DNA from: CAYPKG01 sp964411275
GTDB lineage: Bacteria > Bacillota > Clostridia > Christensenellales > CAG-138
Reading direction: 5' to 3'
Length of the DNA: 11,890 nt
Assembly (NCBI GenBank): GCA_964411275.1
Contig: CAYPKG010000052.1
Coordinates: 1 to 11,890, forward strand
Shown here: piece by piece, positions 1 through 6,078 of the stretch
Numbering within the stretch: the first letter of the stretch is position 1
How the letters are laid out: each line of letters begins with the position of its first letter
Translations under genes and position numbers: made by a program
Notes under the pieces: generated by a model
The model's database searches: none
What the model saw: only the letters and a program-made list of their open reading frames with translations
Told to the model about the DNA's origin: nothing

Positions 1-52
1 CTCGCGACCCCCGCCTTGGCAAGGCGATGCTCTACCACTGAGCTATTCCCGC
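1..52 (-). tRNA. tRNA-Gly (anticodon GCC), 3' end cut by window edge
   Basis: The minus strand reads as a tRNA from its 5' acceptor strand (GCGGGAA, starting at 52) through a D arm with AGCTCAGTGGTAGAGC and an anticodon loop TTGCCAA, giving anticodon GCC at 20-18. The T arm and the 3' acceptor strand lie left of position 1. It decodes GGC/GGU glycine codons. It is the last tRNA of the minus-strand group and is preceded by its own strong promoter at 110-138, so it can be transcribed independently of the five upstream tRNAs. Confidence 0.93.
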
Positions 53-109
53 ACACCAGAGTAATTCAGGCCAAAATAATCACAAGGATACGCTTCATCC
101 CCGCAATCT

Positions 110-138
110 GTTATAAACCATTTACATGGTTTTGTCAA
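110..138 (-). promoter_or_regulatory. Sigma-A type promoter for tRNA-Gly
   Basis: On the minus strand a perfect -35 TTGACA (138-133) is followed by exactly 17 bases and a -10 TATAAC (115-110). Transcription would begin about 103, some 50 bases before tRNA-Gly. The spacer holds an inverted repeat, AAACCAT-N4-ATGGTTT (115-132). A second palindrome, GGCCAA-G-TTGGCC (140-152), sits just upstream of the -35. Promoter strength is inferred from consensus match only. Confidence 0.75.
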
Positions 139-169
139 TGGCCAAGTTGGCCTGTCCGCCTAGGGAAAA

Positions 170-254
170 TGGTGCGGGCGAAGAGATTTGAACTCATACG
201 CCTGTTGGCACCAGAACCTAAATCTGGCGCGTCTGCCAATTCCGCCACGCCCGC
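170..254 (-). tRNA. tRNA-Leu (anticodon TAG)
   Basis: An 85-base class II tRNA on the minus strand. The 7-bp acceptor stem GCGGGCG/CGCCCGC (254-248 with 180-174) is followed by discriminator A and an encoded CCA (172-170). The anticodon loop contains TAG (220-218), which reads CUN leucine codons. The long variable arm typical of leucine tRNAs accounts for the extra length. It is the fifth gene of the cluster in transcription order. Confidence 0.95.
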
Positions 255-287
255 ACGCGCCCTGTCCCCCCAAGAATAAGAAAATCA

Positions 288-363
288 TGGTGATCCGTCG
301 GAGACTCGAACTCCGGACACCCTGATTAAAAGTCAGGTGCTCTGCCGACTGAGCTAACGGATC
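288..363 (-). tRNA. tRNA-Lys (anticodon TTT)
   Basis: A 76-base tRNA on the minus strand with acceptor stem GATCCGT/ACGGATC, discriminator A and encoded CCA (290-288). The anticodon loop CTTTTAA gives anticodon TTT (330-328), which decodes both lysine codons. It lies 3 bases downstream of tRNA-Gln and 33 bases upstream of tRNA-Leu, consistent with processing from one precursor. Confidence 0.96.
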
Positions 364-366
364 ATG

Positions 367-441
367 TGGCTGGGGTGGCAGGGTTCGAACCTGCGAATGA
401 CGGAATCAAAGCCCGTTGCCTTACCGCTTGGCTACACCCCA
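367..441 (-). tRNA. tRNA-Gln (anticodon TTG)
   Basis: A 75-base tRNA on the minus strand. The acceptor stem is TGGGGTG/CACCCCA with discriminator G and encoded CCA (369-367). The first base is U, as is usual for tRNA-Gln. The anticodon loop CTTTGAT gives TTG (409-407). Only 3 bases separate it from tRNA-Lys, so the two must be cut from one transcript. Confidence 0.96.
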
Positions 442-463
442 TCGCGCGATGGGTGAAGGAAAT

Positions 464-541
464 TGGGGTGGATAGTGGGGCTCGAACCCACGACCTCCAG
501 AGCCACAATCTGGCATTCTAACCAGCTGAACTATATCCACC
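464..541 (-). tRNA. tRNA-His (anticodon GTG), with encoded G-1
   Basis: The minus strand folds as a tRNA with acceptor stem GTGGATA/TATCCAC, C73 and an encoded CCA (466-464). The anticodon loop TTGTGGC gives GTG (506-504). The base before the acceptor stem (541, G on the minus strand) can pair with C73, which is the genomically encoded G-1 that histidyl-tRNA synthetase recognises. That base is included in the coordinates. Confidence 0.95.
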
Positions 542-554
542 ACGATATCCGGTT

Positions 555-631
555 TGGCGCGCCTGCAGGGATTCGAACCCGGGACCTACGGCTTAGAAGG
601 CCGTTGCTCTATCCTGCTGAGCTACAGGCGC
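555..631 (-). tRNA. tRNA-Arg (anticodon TCT)
   Basis: A 77-base tRNA on the minus strand with acceptor stem GCGCCTG/CAGGCGC, discriminator G and encoded CCA (557-555). The anticodon loop CTTCTAA gives TCT (597-595), which decodes AGA/AGG. It is the first gene of the cluster, about 70 bases downstream of the predicted start site of the promoter at 712-740. Confidence 0.95.
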
Positions 632-711
632 ATTTAAGCGGCCATAAGGGGCCTATCCATCACCGCCGAAGAACCCTGTCTCGTGCCCCAGAGCACTACC
701 GACAGTTTAGT

Positions 712-740
712 ATTCTATCAGAAACCACTATGGATGTCAA
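712..740 (-). promoter_or_regulatory. Near-consensus promoter of the tRNA cluster
   Basis: On the minus strand, -35 TTGACA (740-735) is followed by a 17-base spacer and -10 TAGAAT (717-712), eleven of twelve consensus bases. It points towards tRNA-Arg, and no other gene lies between, so it should drive the Arg-His-Gln-Lys-Leu transcript. Apart from this promoter, I see no clear plus-strand promoter for the divergent oxidoreductase in the 187-base gap 632-818. Confidence 0.8.
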
Positions 741-818
741 TGCCAAACAACAAAAAAACACATGCCGCAAAAAAGCCCGCGCCGCATATTCCATACACCC
801 CGCGCACACACTATTTCC

Positions 819-2165
819 ATGAGAAATGAAAGCTATTGGCTGAAAACGAACCTCCCTTCTTTTTCAATGCTCAAGGGGGATATCAAGGCCGAGGCCTGTG
901 TCATTGGTGGCGGGCTGGCGGGCCTGAGCTGCGCGCTTTTGCTGCGGCAAGCGGGCGTAGAAACGGTTTTGCTCGAAGCTGGCCGGGTAGGTCACGGCGT
1001 CTCCGGGCACACCACGGCAAAGATCACGCTGCAACAGGGTCTACAGTACTCGAAACTCACAAGGCTTTGGGGGAAGGACGCGGCAGCAAATTACGTCAAG
1101 GCGAGCCAGGGCGCTTTTGATGCGCTCAGCGATCTGGCGCTTTCCTGCGATTGCGGGTATCACGCCGACGACAGCTATCTATATACAAGAAAGCCCCTGC
1201 TGCTTCCCAAGCTCCAAGCGGAGGCCCGGGCCGCAAAAGCCGCTGGGCTGCCCATGGCATTGTGCGCGCAGACACCCCTTCCATTTCCAGTGTCCGGCGC
1301 GCTGCGCCTTCCCAAGCAGGCAGCATTTCATCCCGTCAAATACATGCAATTTCTGTGCGATAAACTGTCCGGTGCGATTTTTGAAAACACCCGTGCGCTT
1401 AGGATTGAGCACAACCGGGTATACACCCGGCAGGGAAGCGTCACGGCGAAAAACATCGTCATCGCCACCCATTTTCCCTTTGTCAACACCCCCGGCTATT
1501 ATTTTCTCAGGCAGTATCAGCGGCGGGGCGCGGTACTGGCGCTTTTAGGCGCGCCCATAATCCCCGGCATGTATTTGGCGCTGGAGGAAACGGGGCTTAC
1601 CATACGCTGCCAGGAAGATGTGATGATATTTGGCCAGTCCGGTGGATTTCGTTGCGGCACCCAGGAAAAGCGCAAGCACTATGACGAGCTTTTGAAGCGG
1701 GCAAACACGCTGTTCCCCAAGGCGAAGCCCATCGCCCTCTGGTCCGCCCAGGACTGCATGCCCCCGGACGAATTGCCCTTTATCGGCCCTTACGCCCCAG
1801 GCCTCCCCGGCATCTATGTGGCAACCGGCTTCCGGGAATGGGGCATGCTGCAGTCCATGCTGTCCGCCCAAATCATCACAGGGGAAATCACAGGTATGCT
1901 CCATCCTCAGGCAGCCATGTTCTCCCCCGCCAGACGCAAGCTGCCGGGGTTGCTAAAGCTTCTCGGCGAAGATATTGCCATGGCTGGGCACTATCTCGTA
2001 GGCGCGCCCCAGTTCGGCTGCCCTGTCTGCACCCATCTGGGCTGCCGGTTGCAGTTTAACAGGGAAGAACAGACCTGGGATTGCCCCGCACACGGCTCCC
2101 GGTTTGCAAAAGACGGTGACATCATGGACGGCCCGGCCATCCACAGGTTGCCGGATCAACACTAG
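819..2165 (+). CDS. FAD-dependent oxidoreductase with C-terminal Rieske [2Fe-2S] domain (YhfW-like)
   Basis: The 448-residue product has an N-terminal FAD-binding fold of the DAO/glycine-oxidase type: GGGLAG at residues 30-35, the acidic end of beta-2 in LLEAGR, and HTTAKIT at 64-70. A C-terminal Rieske domain follows, with ligands Cys404-x-His406 and Cys422-x2-His425. The family (B. subtilis YhfW and relatives) is presumed to pass electrons between FAD and the iron-sulfur cluster; the substrate is unknown. The usual second disulfide cysteine is alanine here (CPAHG). I chose the ATG at 819 because RNESYWL matches the family's usual N terminus. An in-frame ATG at 762 would add 19 Arg/Pro/His-rich residues unlike the family. 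Neither start has a good Shine-Dalgarno sequence. The gene ends inside the stop codon of the convergent deacetylase gene. Confidence 0.88.
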   Translation: MRNESYWLKTNLPSFSMLKGDIKAEACVIGGGLAGLSCALLLRQAGVETVLLEAGRVGHGVSGHTTAKITLQQGLQYSKLTRLWGKDAAANYVKASQGAFDALSDLALSCDCGYHADDSYLYTRKPLLLPKLQAEARAAKAAGLPMALCAQTPLPFPVSGALRLPKQAAFHPVKYMQFLCDKLSGAIFENTRALRIEHNRVYTRQGSVTAKNIVIATHFPFVNTPGYYFLRQYQRRGAVLALLGAPIIPGMYLALEETGLTIRCQEDVMIFGQSGGFRCGTQEKRKHYDELLKRANTLFPKAKPIALWSAQDCMPPDELPFIGPYAPGLPGIYVATGFREWGMLQSMLSAQIITGEITGMLHPQAAMFSPARRKLPGLLKLLGEDIAMAGHYLVGAPQFGCPVCTHLGCRLQFNREEQTWDCPAHGSRFAKDGDIMDGPAIHRLPDQH

Positions 2166-3040
2166 AGGACTTTCTTCATAAACTGCTCCGTGCCGATGCC
2201 GCTGGGGCGGTTAAACCGGCCCATCCGGTACAGGCAAAGGGGATCGTTTGTGATGGTGTTGACATGCTCATAGCAGCCCAGGGAAGCTTTTATTTTGAGC
2301 TCCATGAGGTATTCCCGGCTTTCCTGTGTGATAGCGCCCAGGGGATATGTAAAGCAGGTGGGGCGTATGCCACATTTTTCTTCCAGGGCATCCTGAAGCT
2401 TTTGCACATCCTCTATAAAAACTCTGCGATAGGCTTCAAAGCTCTCTCCAGCCTTGCGCATGCTGCCCCGCCTGCCCCCGGCGATCCCATGCAGCCCATA
2501 AGAATGGTTTTGGATTTCCACCCGGCCGGATGCGGCAAGGGCGCAGATATCCTCCCAGGACAGGTGCGCGTAATTCGGGTTGGCGTCCGCGTTTTCGCCG
2601 CTGAACTTTTCCGTATACTCCCCCACCACGGACACCACTGCCTTCATGTCCAGCTCCTCCAATATCGGCAACGCATACTGGTACGCATTGTAATACCCGT
2701 CGTCAAACGTGATCATAACAGGCTTATCAGGCAAAGCTTTCCCCCTCTCGACGAAATCGATCAAATCCCCAATCACCACGGTGGTATACCCGTTCTCCTT
2801 CAAGTACTCCAAATCCGCCTTGAGCGTCCCAGGGGATACCACAAACTTTCCCGCCCGCAATGGGTCCTTCAATATGCCGTGATACATGATGATTGGAAGC
2901 TCTACGCCTGTTGCCGCGTCCGCCCGCATGACGCCAACGACCTGCGCGCCGTAGTTGATCAAAACAAGCGCCGCTATGCTCGCAAGCGCAGCGTCCAAAT
3001 ACAGCAGCCGTTTCAGGAGAAGTTTGATTGCCTGCTTCAT
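2162..3040 (-). CDS. Membrane-anchored polysaccharide deacetylase (NodB/CE4 family)
   Basis: The 292-residue protein has an N-terminal signal-anchor helix (about residues 10-36) and one extracytoplasmic CE4 domain. Visible motifs are TFDDG at 111-115 (catalytic base and metal Asp), the metal histidines in HSYGLH at 179-184, and TYPLG at 231-235 in place of the classical RxPY. These enzymes remove acetyl groups from N-acetylglucosamine or N-acetylmuramic residues of peptidoglycan or another surface glycan; the exact substrate cannot be told from sequence. The start at 3040 is set by the ATGA overlap with the peptidase stop codon and by a GGAGG site 9 bases upstream. A start at 3073 is possible but less likely. 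The overlap implies coupled translation with the M23 peptidase. Confidence 0.9.
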   Translation of the reverse strand: MKQAIKLLLKRLLYLDAALASIAALVLINYGAQVVGVMRADAATGVELPIIMYHGILKDPLRAGKFVVSPGTLKADLEYLKENGYTTVVIGDLIDFVERGKALPDKPVMITFDDGYYNAYQYALPILEELDMKAVVSVVGEYTEKFSGENADANPNYAHLSWEDICALAASGRVEIQNHSYGLHGIAGGRRGSMRKAGESFEAYRRVFIEDVQKLQDALEEKCGIRPTCFTYPLGAITQESREYLMELKIKASLGCYEHVNTITNDPLCLYRMGRFNRPSGIGTEQFMKKVL

Positions 3041-4119
3041 CCTAGCTTCCCTCCCCCGTCCGCGCGGACGCATTCACCGTCGATCTTTTCCACCGGCACC
3101 CGGTGTTTTTGTAAAAGCTTCACCACCGCATACACGTCCAGCCAAATCTGGTTTGTGCCGTCCTTCTGGCTTTCATCGAATATCAGCTGCAATCCAAAAT
3201 GCAGGTGGGGAACCTTGATGTTGTTGACATTCTCCTTTTTGCTGTAACCCGTCATCCCCATATAGCCGATCACATCCCCCGCCTCCACCACATCCCCTTC
3301 TTTCAGGCTTTGCGGCCAGGGGTGATCCTTGCGAAGGTGGGCGTAATAGTAATAGCGCAAGCTATCGTGGCTGCGGATGCCCACACGCCAGCCACCGTAT
3401 TGGTTCCAGCCCAGCGCCTCGATCACGCCGCCTTCCACGGCGATGATGGGGGTGCCGATGGAGCCCAAGAGGTCGTTGCCCAGATGCAGCCTTTTATACC
3501 CGTAGGTTCGCGCCGTGCCAAAGTCATCGTAGTGGCCAAAGCCGTAGCCCTTGGCGATGGGAGAGCATGCCTTGAGCCCATAGCGCGTAACCCGGTTCCC
3601 GTCCGCGTCCAATGTAGCGTATTCTCCCACAAACTCCGACAGGATTGCGGAATACGCTTTCTTATAATAGGAATAGTACTGCATCCCATCGGTGATTTCA
3701 GCCATCGTTTCCCCGGCGTTTCGCCGCTCAACCAGCTTAGCCATCTCCTTGCTTTTCGCCCCGGCGCGAAACTGGCCGCCGCATTTGGCGGCGGTGTACG
3801 CCAAAAGCTCGATCCAGTCAAGCTGCACGCCCTCATCTTCCAAGTGGGAGTCGATGTCGTAGGTAAGCGCCTGCTCCAGCACCTCCAGGGGTACGTTAAA
3901 TTCCACCCATTTGATATAGTCCTTCTCCCCGCCGCCATCCTTGGCGGCAAGGGAAAACTCGGAATACGCGCTCAACAGCCTGTTTTCCCGGACGCGAAGG
4001 ACGCACAGCGTCACCAGCGCCCCCGCCATCAGCGCCGCAATCCCAGCATACAGCAAGCGCCGCCCATGCGGGCGGCGCTTCCGGCCGGTTTTCCCGGCCT
4101 TCATTTCATTTCGTTTCAT
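3037..4119 (-). CDS. Membrane-anchored M23 family (LytM) metallopeptidase
   Basis: The 360-residue protein has a very basic N terminus, one membrane helix (about residues 22-41), a linker domain of about 140 residues beginning near YIKWVEFNVP, and a C-terminal M23 domain. Zinc ligands are visible as H212-x3-D216 in HLGND and H307 in HLHFG, with further active-site histidines H261 (YYAHL) and H305. A complete set of catalytic residues suggests an active endopeptidase cutting peptidoglycan cross-bridges, as LytM-type enzymes do. The YIKWVxFNVP domain recurs in clostridial M23 proteins as I remember them; its function is unknown to me. The start at 4119 has AGGAG 7 bases upstream. An in-frame ATG at 4137 lies before that site and would add six residues. 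It is coupled to the deacetylase by an ATGA overlap and lies 93 bases downstream of the LxxG-repeat gene. Confidence 0.9.
   Translation of the reverse strand: MKRNEMKAGKTGRKRRPHGRRLLYAGIAALMAGALVTLCVLRVRENRLLSAYSEFSLAAKDGGGEKDYIKWVEFNVPLEVLEQALTYDIDSHLEDEGVQLDWIELLAYTAAKCGGQFRAGAKSKEMAKLVERRNAGETMAEITDGMQYYSYYKKAYSAILSEFVGEYATLDADGNRVTRYGLKACSPIAKGYGFGHYDDFGTARTYGYKRLHLGNDLLGSIGTPIIAVEGGVIEALGWNQYGGWRVGIRSHDSLRYYYYAHLRKDHPWPQSLKEGDVVEAGDVIGYMGMTGYSKKENVNNIKVPHLHFGLQLIFDESQKDGTNQIWLDVYAVVKLLQKHRVPVEKIDGECVRADGGGKLG
3050..3054 (-). promoter_or_regulatory. Ribosome binding site deciding the deacetylase start
   Basis: GGAGG on the minus strand, inside the last codons of the peptidase gene, lies 9 bases before the ATG at 3040. 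With the ATGA stop/start overlap it favours that start over the upstream in-frame ATG at 3073. Confidence 0.65.
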
Positions 4120-4126
4120 ACGTTCT

Positions 4127-4131
4127 CTCCT
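4127..4131 (-). promoter_or_regulatory. Ribosome binding site deciding the M23 peptidase start
   Basis: AGGAG on the minus strand with 7 bases to the ATG at 4119. It lies downstream of the alternative ATG at 4137, which itself has no comparable site, so the shorter protein is preferred. Confidence 0.7.
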
Positions 4132-4142
4132 GCCCATACAGG

Positions 4143-4171
4143 ATCATATGAGAAAAATGTCGTTAAGATAA
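4143..4171 (-). promoter_or_regulatory. Possible promoter of the peptidase-deacetylase pair
   Basis: On the minus strand a good -10 TATGAT (4148-4143) lies 17 bases from a weak -35 TTATCT (4171-4166), three of six consensus bases. The predicted start, about 4136, is just upstream of the AGGAG site. It could make the peptidase and deacetylase a separate transcription unit. Read-through from the ABC operon also remains possible, because I see no convincing terminator between 4213 and 4172. Confidence 0.35.
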
Positions 4172-4180
4172 CCAAACACA

Positions 4181-4199
4181 TCATTCTGAGCGCAGCGAA
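4181..4199. repeat. Possible fragment of a dispersed repeat (TTCGCTGCGCTCAGAATGA)
   Basis: The minus strand carries TTCGCTGCGCTCAGAATGA between the repeat-protein gene and the peptidase gene. I recall this 19-base string and close variants recurring between genes in many unrelated bacterial assemblies, usually inside larger inverted repeats. Only one copy is in the window, so the repeat nature is from memory and not shown here. Confidence 0.3.
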
Positions 4200-4212
4200 A
4201 AAACCAAAACGC

Positions 4213-6066
4213 CTATGCGCCAAACAGCCCCTTCATCCAGCTCCAAATTCGGGCGAAAAATCCCGGAGCCTGCTCCTCTGCCAACACCGCCTGGGCGTCC
4301 TCCTCTTCCTTGGGTGTTTCCAGGGGCTTTTCCACATATACGCTTTCCGTCTCATATACGAACTTCACCGATCCCGCCGCCCCCTCGGGCTTTCCGGAAA
4401 ATGTTTCGTATTGTTTGCCCAGCCTGGCCATGGCGTCCTTGCGTTCTAAAATAATGTTCATATCCTCCGTGTTGGACGCAAGCTCCTTCAGCCCTTCCTC
4501 GTTCAATTCCTTCACGCCTTTTTTCAGCTTTCCCACGCCATCAAGCAGCTCACCCGCACCGTCCACCAGCTTTTGCCCTTCCAGAGCCAGGGTGTTCGCG
4601 CCGTCGTATAATTGCAACATCCCCTTTTGCAGCTCGTCAACCCCTCCCGCGTACTCCGAAAGGCCCTCCTTCAGCTGTTTCGCCCCGTCGCGAAGCTGGG
4701 AAACCCCGCCGGAAAGCTCCTTCATCATAGGGGAAAGGGCGCTTAGCACCGCCTCGGACACCAGCCCGCCCATTTTATCCGAGATGGGCCCGGCCATCCC
4801 GTCCGCAGCGCTTCGAAGCTGGGCCTTCGCTTCCTCCCGGGCAGCCTGGCGCATCGCGTCGAGTGCTTCCGGGGGAATATCCGAAAGGGTTTCGTCCGGA
4901 TGCTCCAAGAGATACCGCTTTATGGCGATCCCTTCCGCCGCGGACATCAGCGAGTCATATATGCCGCTGCCCTCCAGCTCCTTGATGATGGCGTCTGATA
5001 TGGTTTTTTCCGGGATCGAAACCTGCATGTTGGCGCTCTCCTCCAAACCATCCAGCAGTTTTTGCAGCCCGCCCTGTAGCTGCTTCGCGCCGTCGTGGAG
5101 CTCCCATGCCGCGCTGTAAAGCTCTCCCGTGCCGCTGATGGCCTCGGGGATACCGTCGCGCAGTTGTTTGACGCCGTCTATATATTCTAGAATGCCGTGG
5201 TCGAACTCGCTCACGCCGTCATACAGCTGCCTGGTTCCCTTATAGAGGGTATCGCCCGCGTCGCTCATCTCGCCGATGCCGTCAGTCAGCTCCTTGAGGT
5301 CGTCAAGATCCCTGATATCCTCCACGTCCACGATCCCCGTGAGTACGATCGCCGTCATCCCGTCAAACTCAAAATTCGTCACGTCTGCGGTAACACAAAA
5401 CGACTCCGCCAGCCTACCGGTATCCTCCGCGTCGATATTGGCGGCAAGGCCGGGAAACACGAGACCTGTGATGGTTGTAATTCCCGCCTCGGATATCATC
5501 TTGGCGTTCTCCACGGCGATGTTTTGAAAATCCTCGCCGAGGGTTAGCATGGCCACCGCCGTAAACGGAGTAAAAAGCGAAAGGGGCTTGCCGCTCACCT
5601 CCGCCTGCTGCCTGTGGTTGTTTGTAAACGCGACCCTGATGGCCGCCCGCCCGGCTTTGCCCCGCATCTGCTCCGGCGTGAAGGATTTGCCATCCATTTG
5701 ATAGGAAATCTCCATCGAAACCGGCAACCGCCCGTCCGCCTTTCCCTGATACGCCACGTCCGCCCCCTCCGCCGCAAACGAGAGGGCATTTCCCTCCCGC
5801 GCCGGCGCGTCCGCGCCGCTGATCACGCGGATATCCAGAAGGGTGGTAAAGTCGGTAAGGACATCGAGCTTCTCGGGGTTCGTGAGATACACGCTTGAAA
5901 GCACGGATTGGGCTGCGCCCTTCGCGTCCGCCGCCACATATACGGTCTCGCTTTTTTCCATGGGCGCCGCGGCATACGCGATGGCGGAAAACAATATGCC
6001 TCCCACAAACAACAGCGCCAGCACGATGGCGATGATCCCGCAAATAATTCTCGTTCTTTTTTTCAT
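4213..6066 (-). CDS. Membrane-anchored extracytoplasmic protein with LxxG heptad repeats (YhgE/Pip-related)
   Basis: The 617-residue protein has one N-terminal helix (residues 8-33, ending AYAAA) and a globular beta-rich region (about 40-250). Two blocks of xxxLxxG heptads follow, at about 260-341 and 451-530 (LYDGVSE, LHDGAKQ, LLDGVGK and similar), separated by a helical insert at 345-445. An acidic linker (582-599) leads to an amphipathic C-terminal tail rich in Trp and Phe (602-615). The heptads are those of YhgE/Pip proteins, but the large C-terminal transport domain of YhgE is absent. The likely form is a long rod outside the membrane, tethered at the N terminus and perhaps touching the membrane again at the C terminus. 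A GAGGTG site lies 5 bases before the ATG. The gene follows the permease by 12 bases, so I infer an accessory subunit of that ABC system. Confidence 0.8.
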   Translation of the reverse strand: MKKRTRIICGIIAIVLALLFVGGILFSAIAYAAAPMEKSETVYVAADAKGAAQSVLSSVYLTNPEKLDVLTDFTTLLDIRVISGADAPAREGNALSFAAEGADVAYQGKADGRLPVSMEISYQMDGKSFTPEQMRGKAGRAAIRVAFTNNHRQQAEVSGKPLSLFTPFTAVAMLTLGEDFQNIAVENAKMISEAGITTITGLVFPGLAANIDAEDTGRLAESFCVTADVTNFEFDGMTAIVLTGIVDVEDIRDLDDLKELTDGIGEMSDAGDTLYKGTRQLYDGVSEFDHGILEYIDGVKQLRDGIPEAISGTGELYSAAWELHDGAKQLQGGLQKLLDGLEESANMQVSIPEKTISDAIIKELEGSGIYDSLMSAAEGIAIKRYLLEHPDETLSDIPPEALDAMRQAAREEAKAQLRSAADGMAGPISDKMGGLVSEAVLSALSPMMKELSGGVSQLRDGAKQLKEGLSEYAGGVDELQKGMLQLYDGANTLALEGQKLVDGAGELLDGVGKLKKGVKELNEEGLKELASNTEDMNIILERKDAMARLGKQYETFSGKPEGAAGSVKFVYETESVYVEKPLETPKEEEDAQAVLAEEQAPGFFARIWSWMKGLFGA

Positions 6067-6078
6067 GGTTTCACCTCG

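Noticed and set aside
1..631. tRNA cluster as an integration site for a mobile element
   Set aside because: No integrase, no duplicated tRNA 3' end and no direct repeats were seen nearby.
463..822. Plus-strand open frame across tRNA-His and tRNA-Arg
   Set aside because: It is made of antisense tRNA sequence (for example GIRTRDL from the T arm), a familiar false gene.
2264..3247. Plus-strand open frame (327 codons) opposite the deacetylase
   Set aside because: Antisense to a well-supported gene, with no domain and no ribosome site evident.
3199..4449. Long plus-strand open frame (416 codons) opposite the peptidase gene
   Set aside because: It is antisense to the M23 gene, which has clear catalytic motifs and a good ribosome site; the predicted protein shows no recognisable domain. 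Typical of antisense frames in GC-rich coding DNA.
4480..5250. Repetitive look of the DNA, possible tandem repeat
   Set aside because: The periodicity is the coding of LxxG heptads; the bases diverge between units, so it is a protein repeat and not a DNA repeat array.
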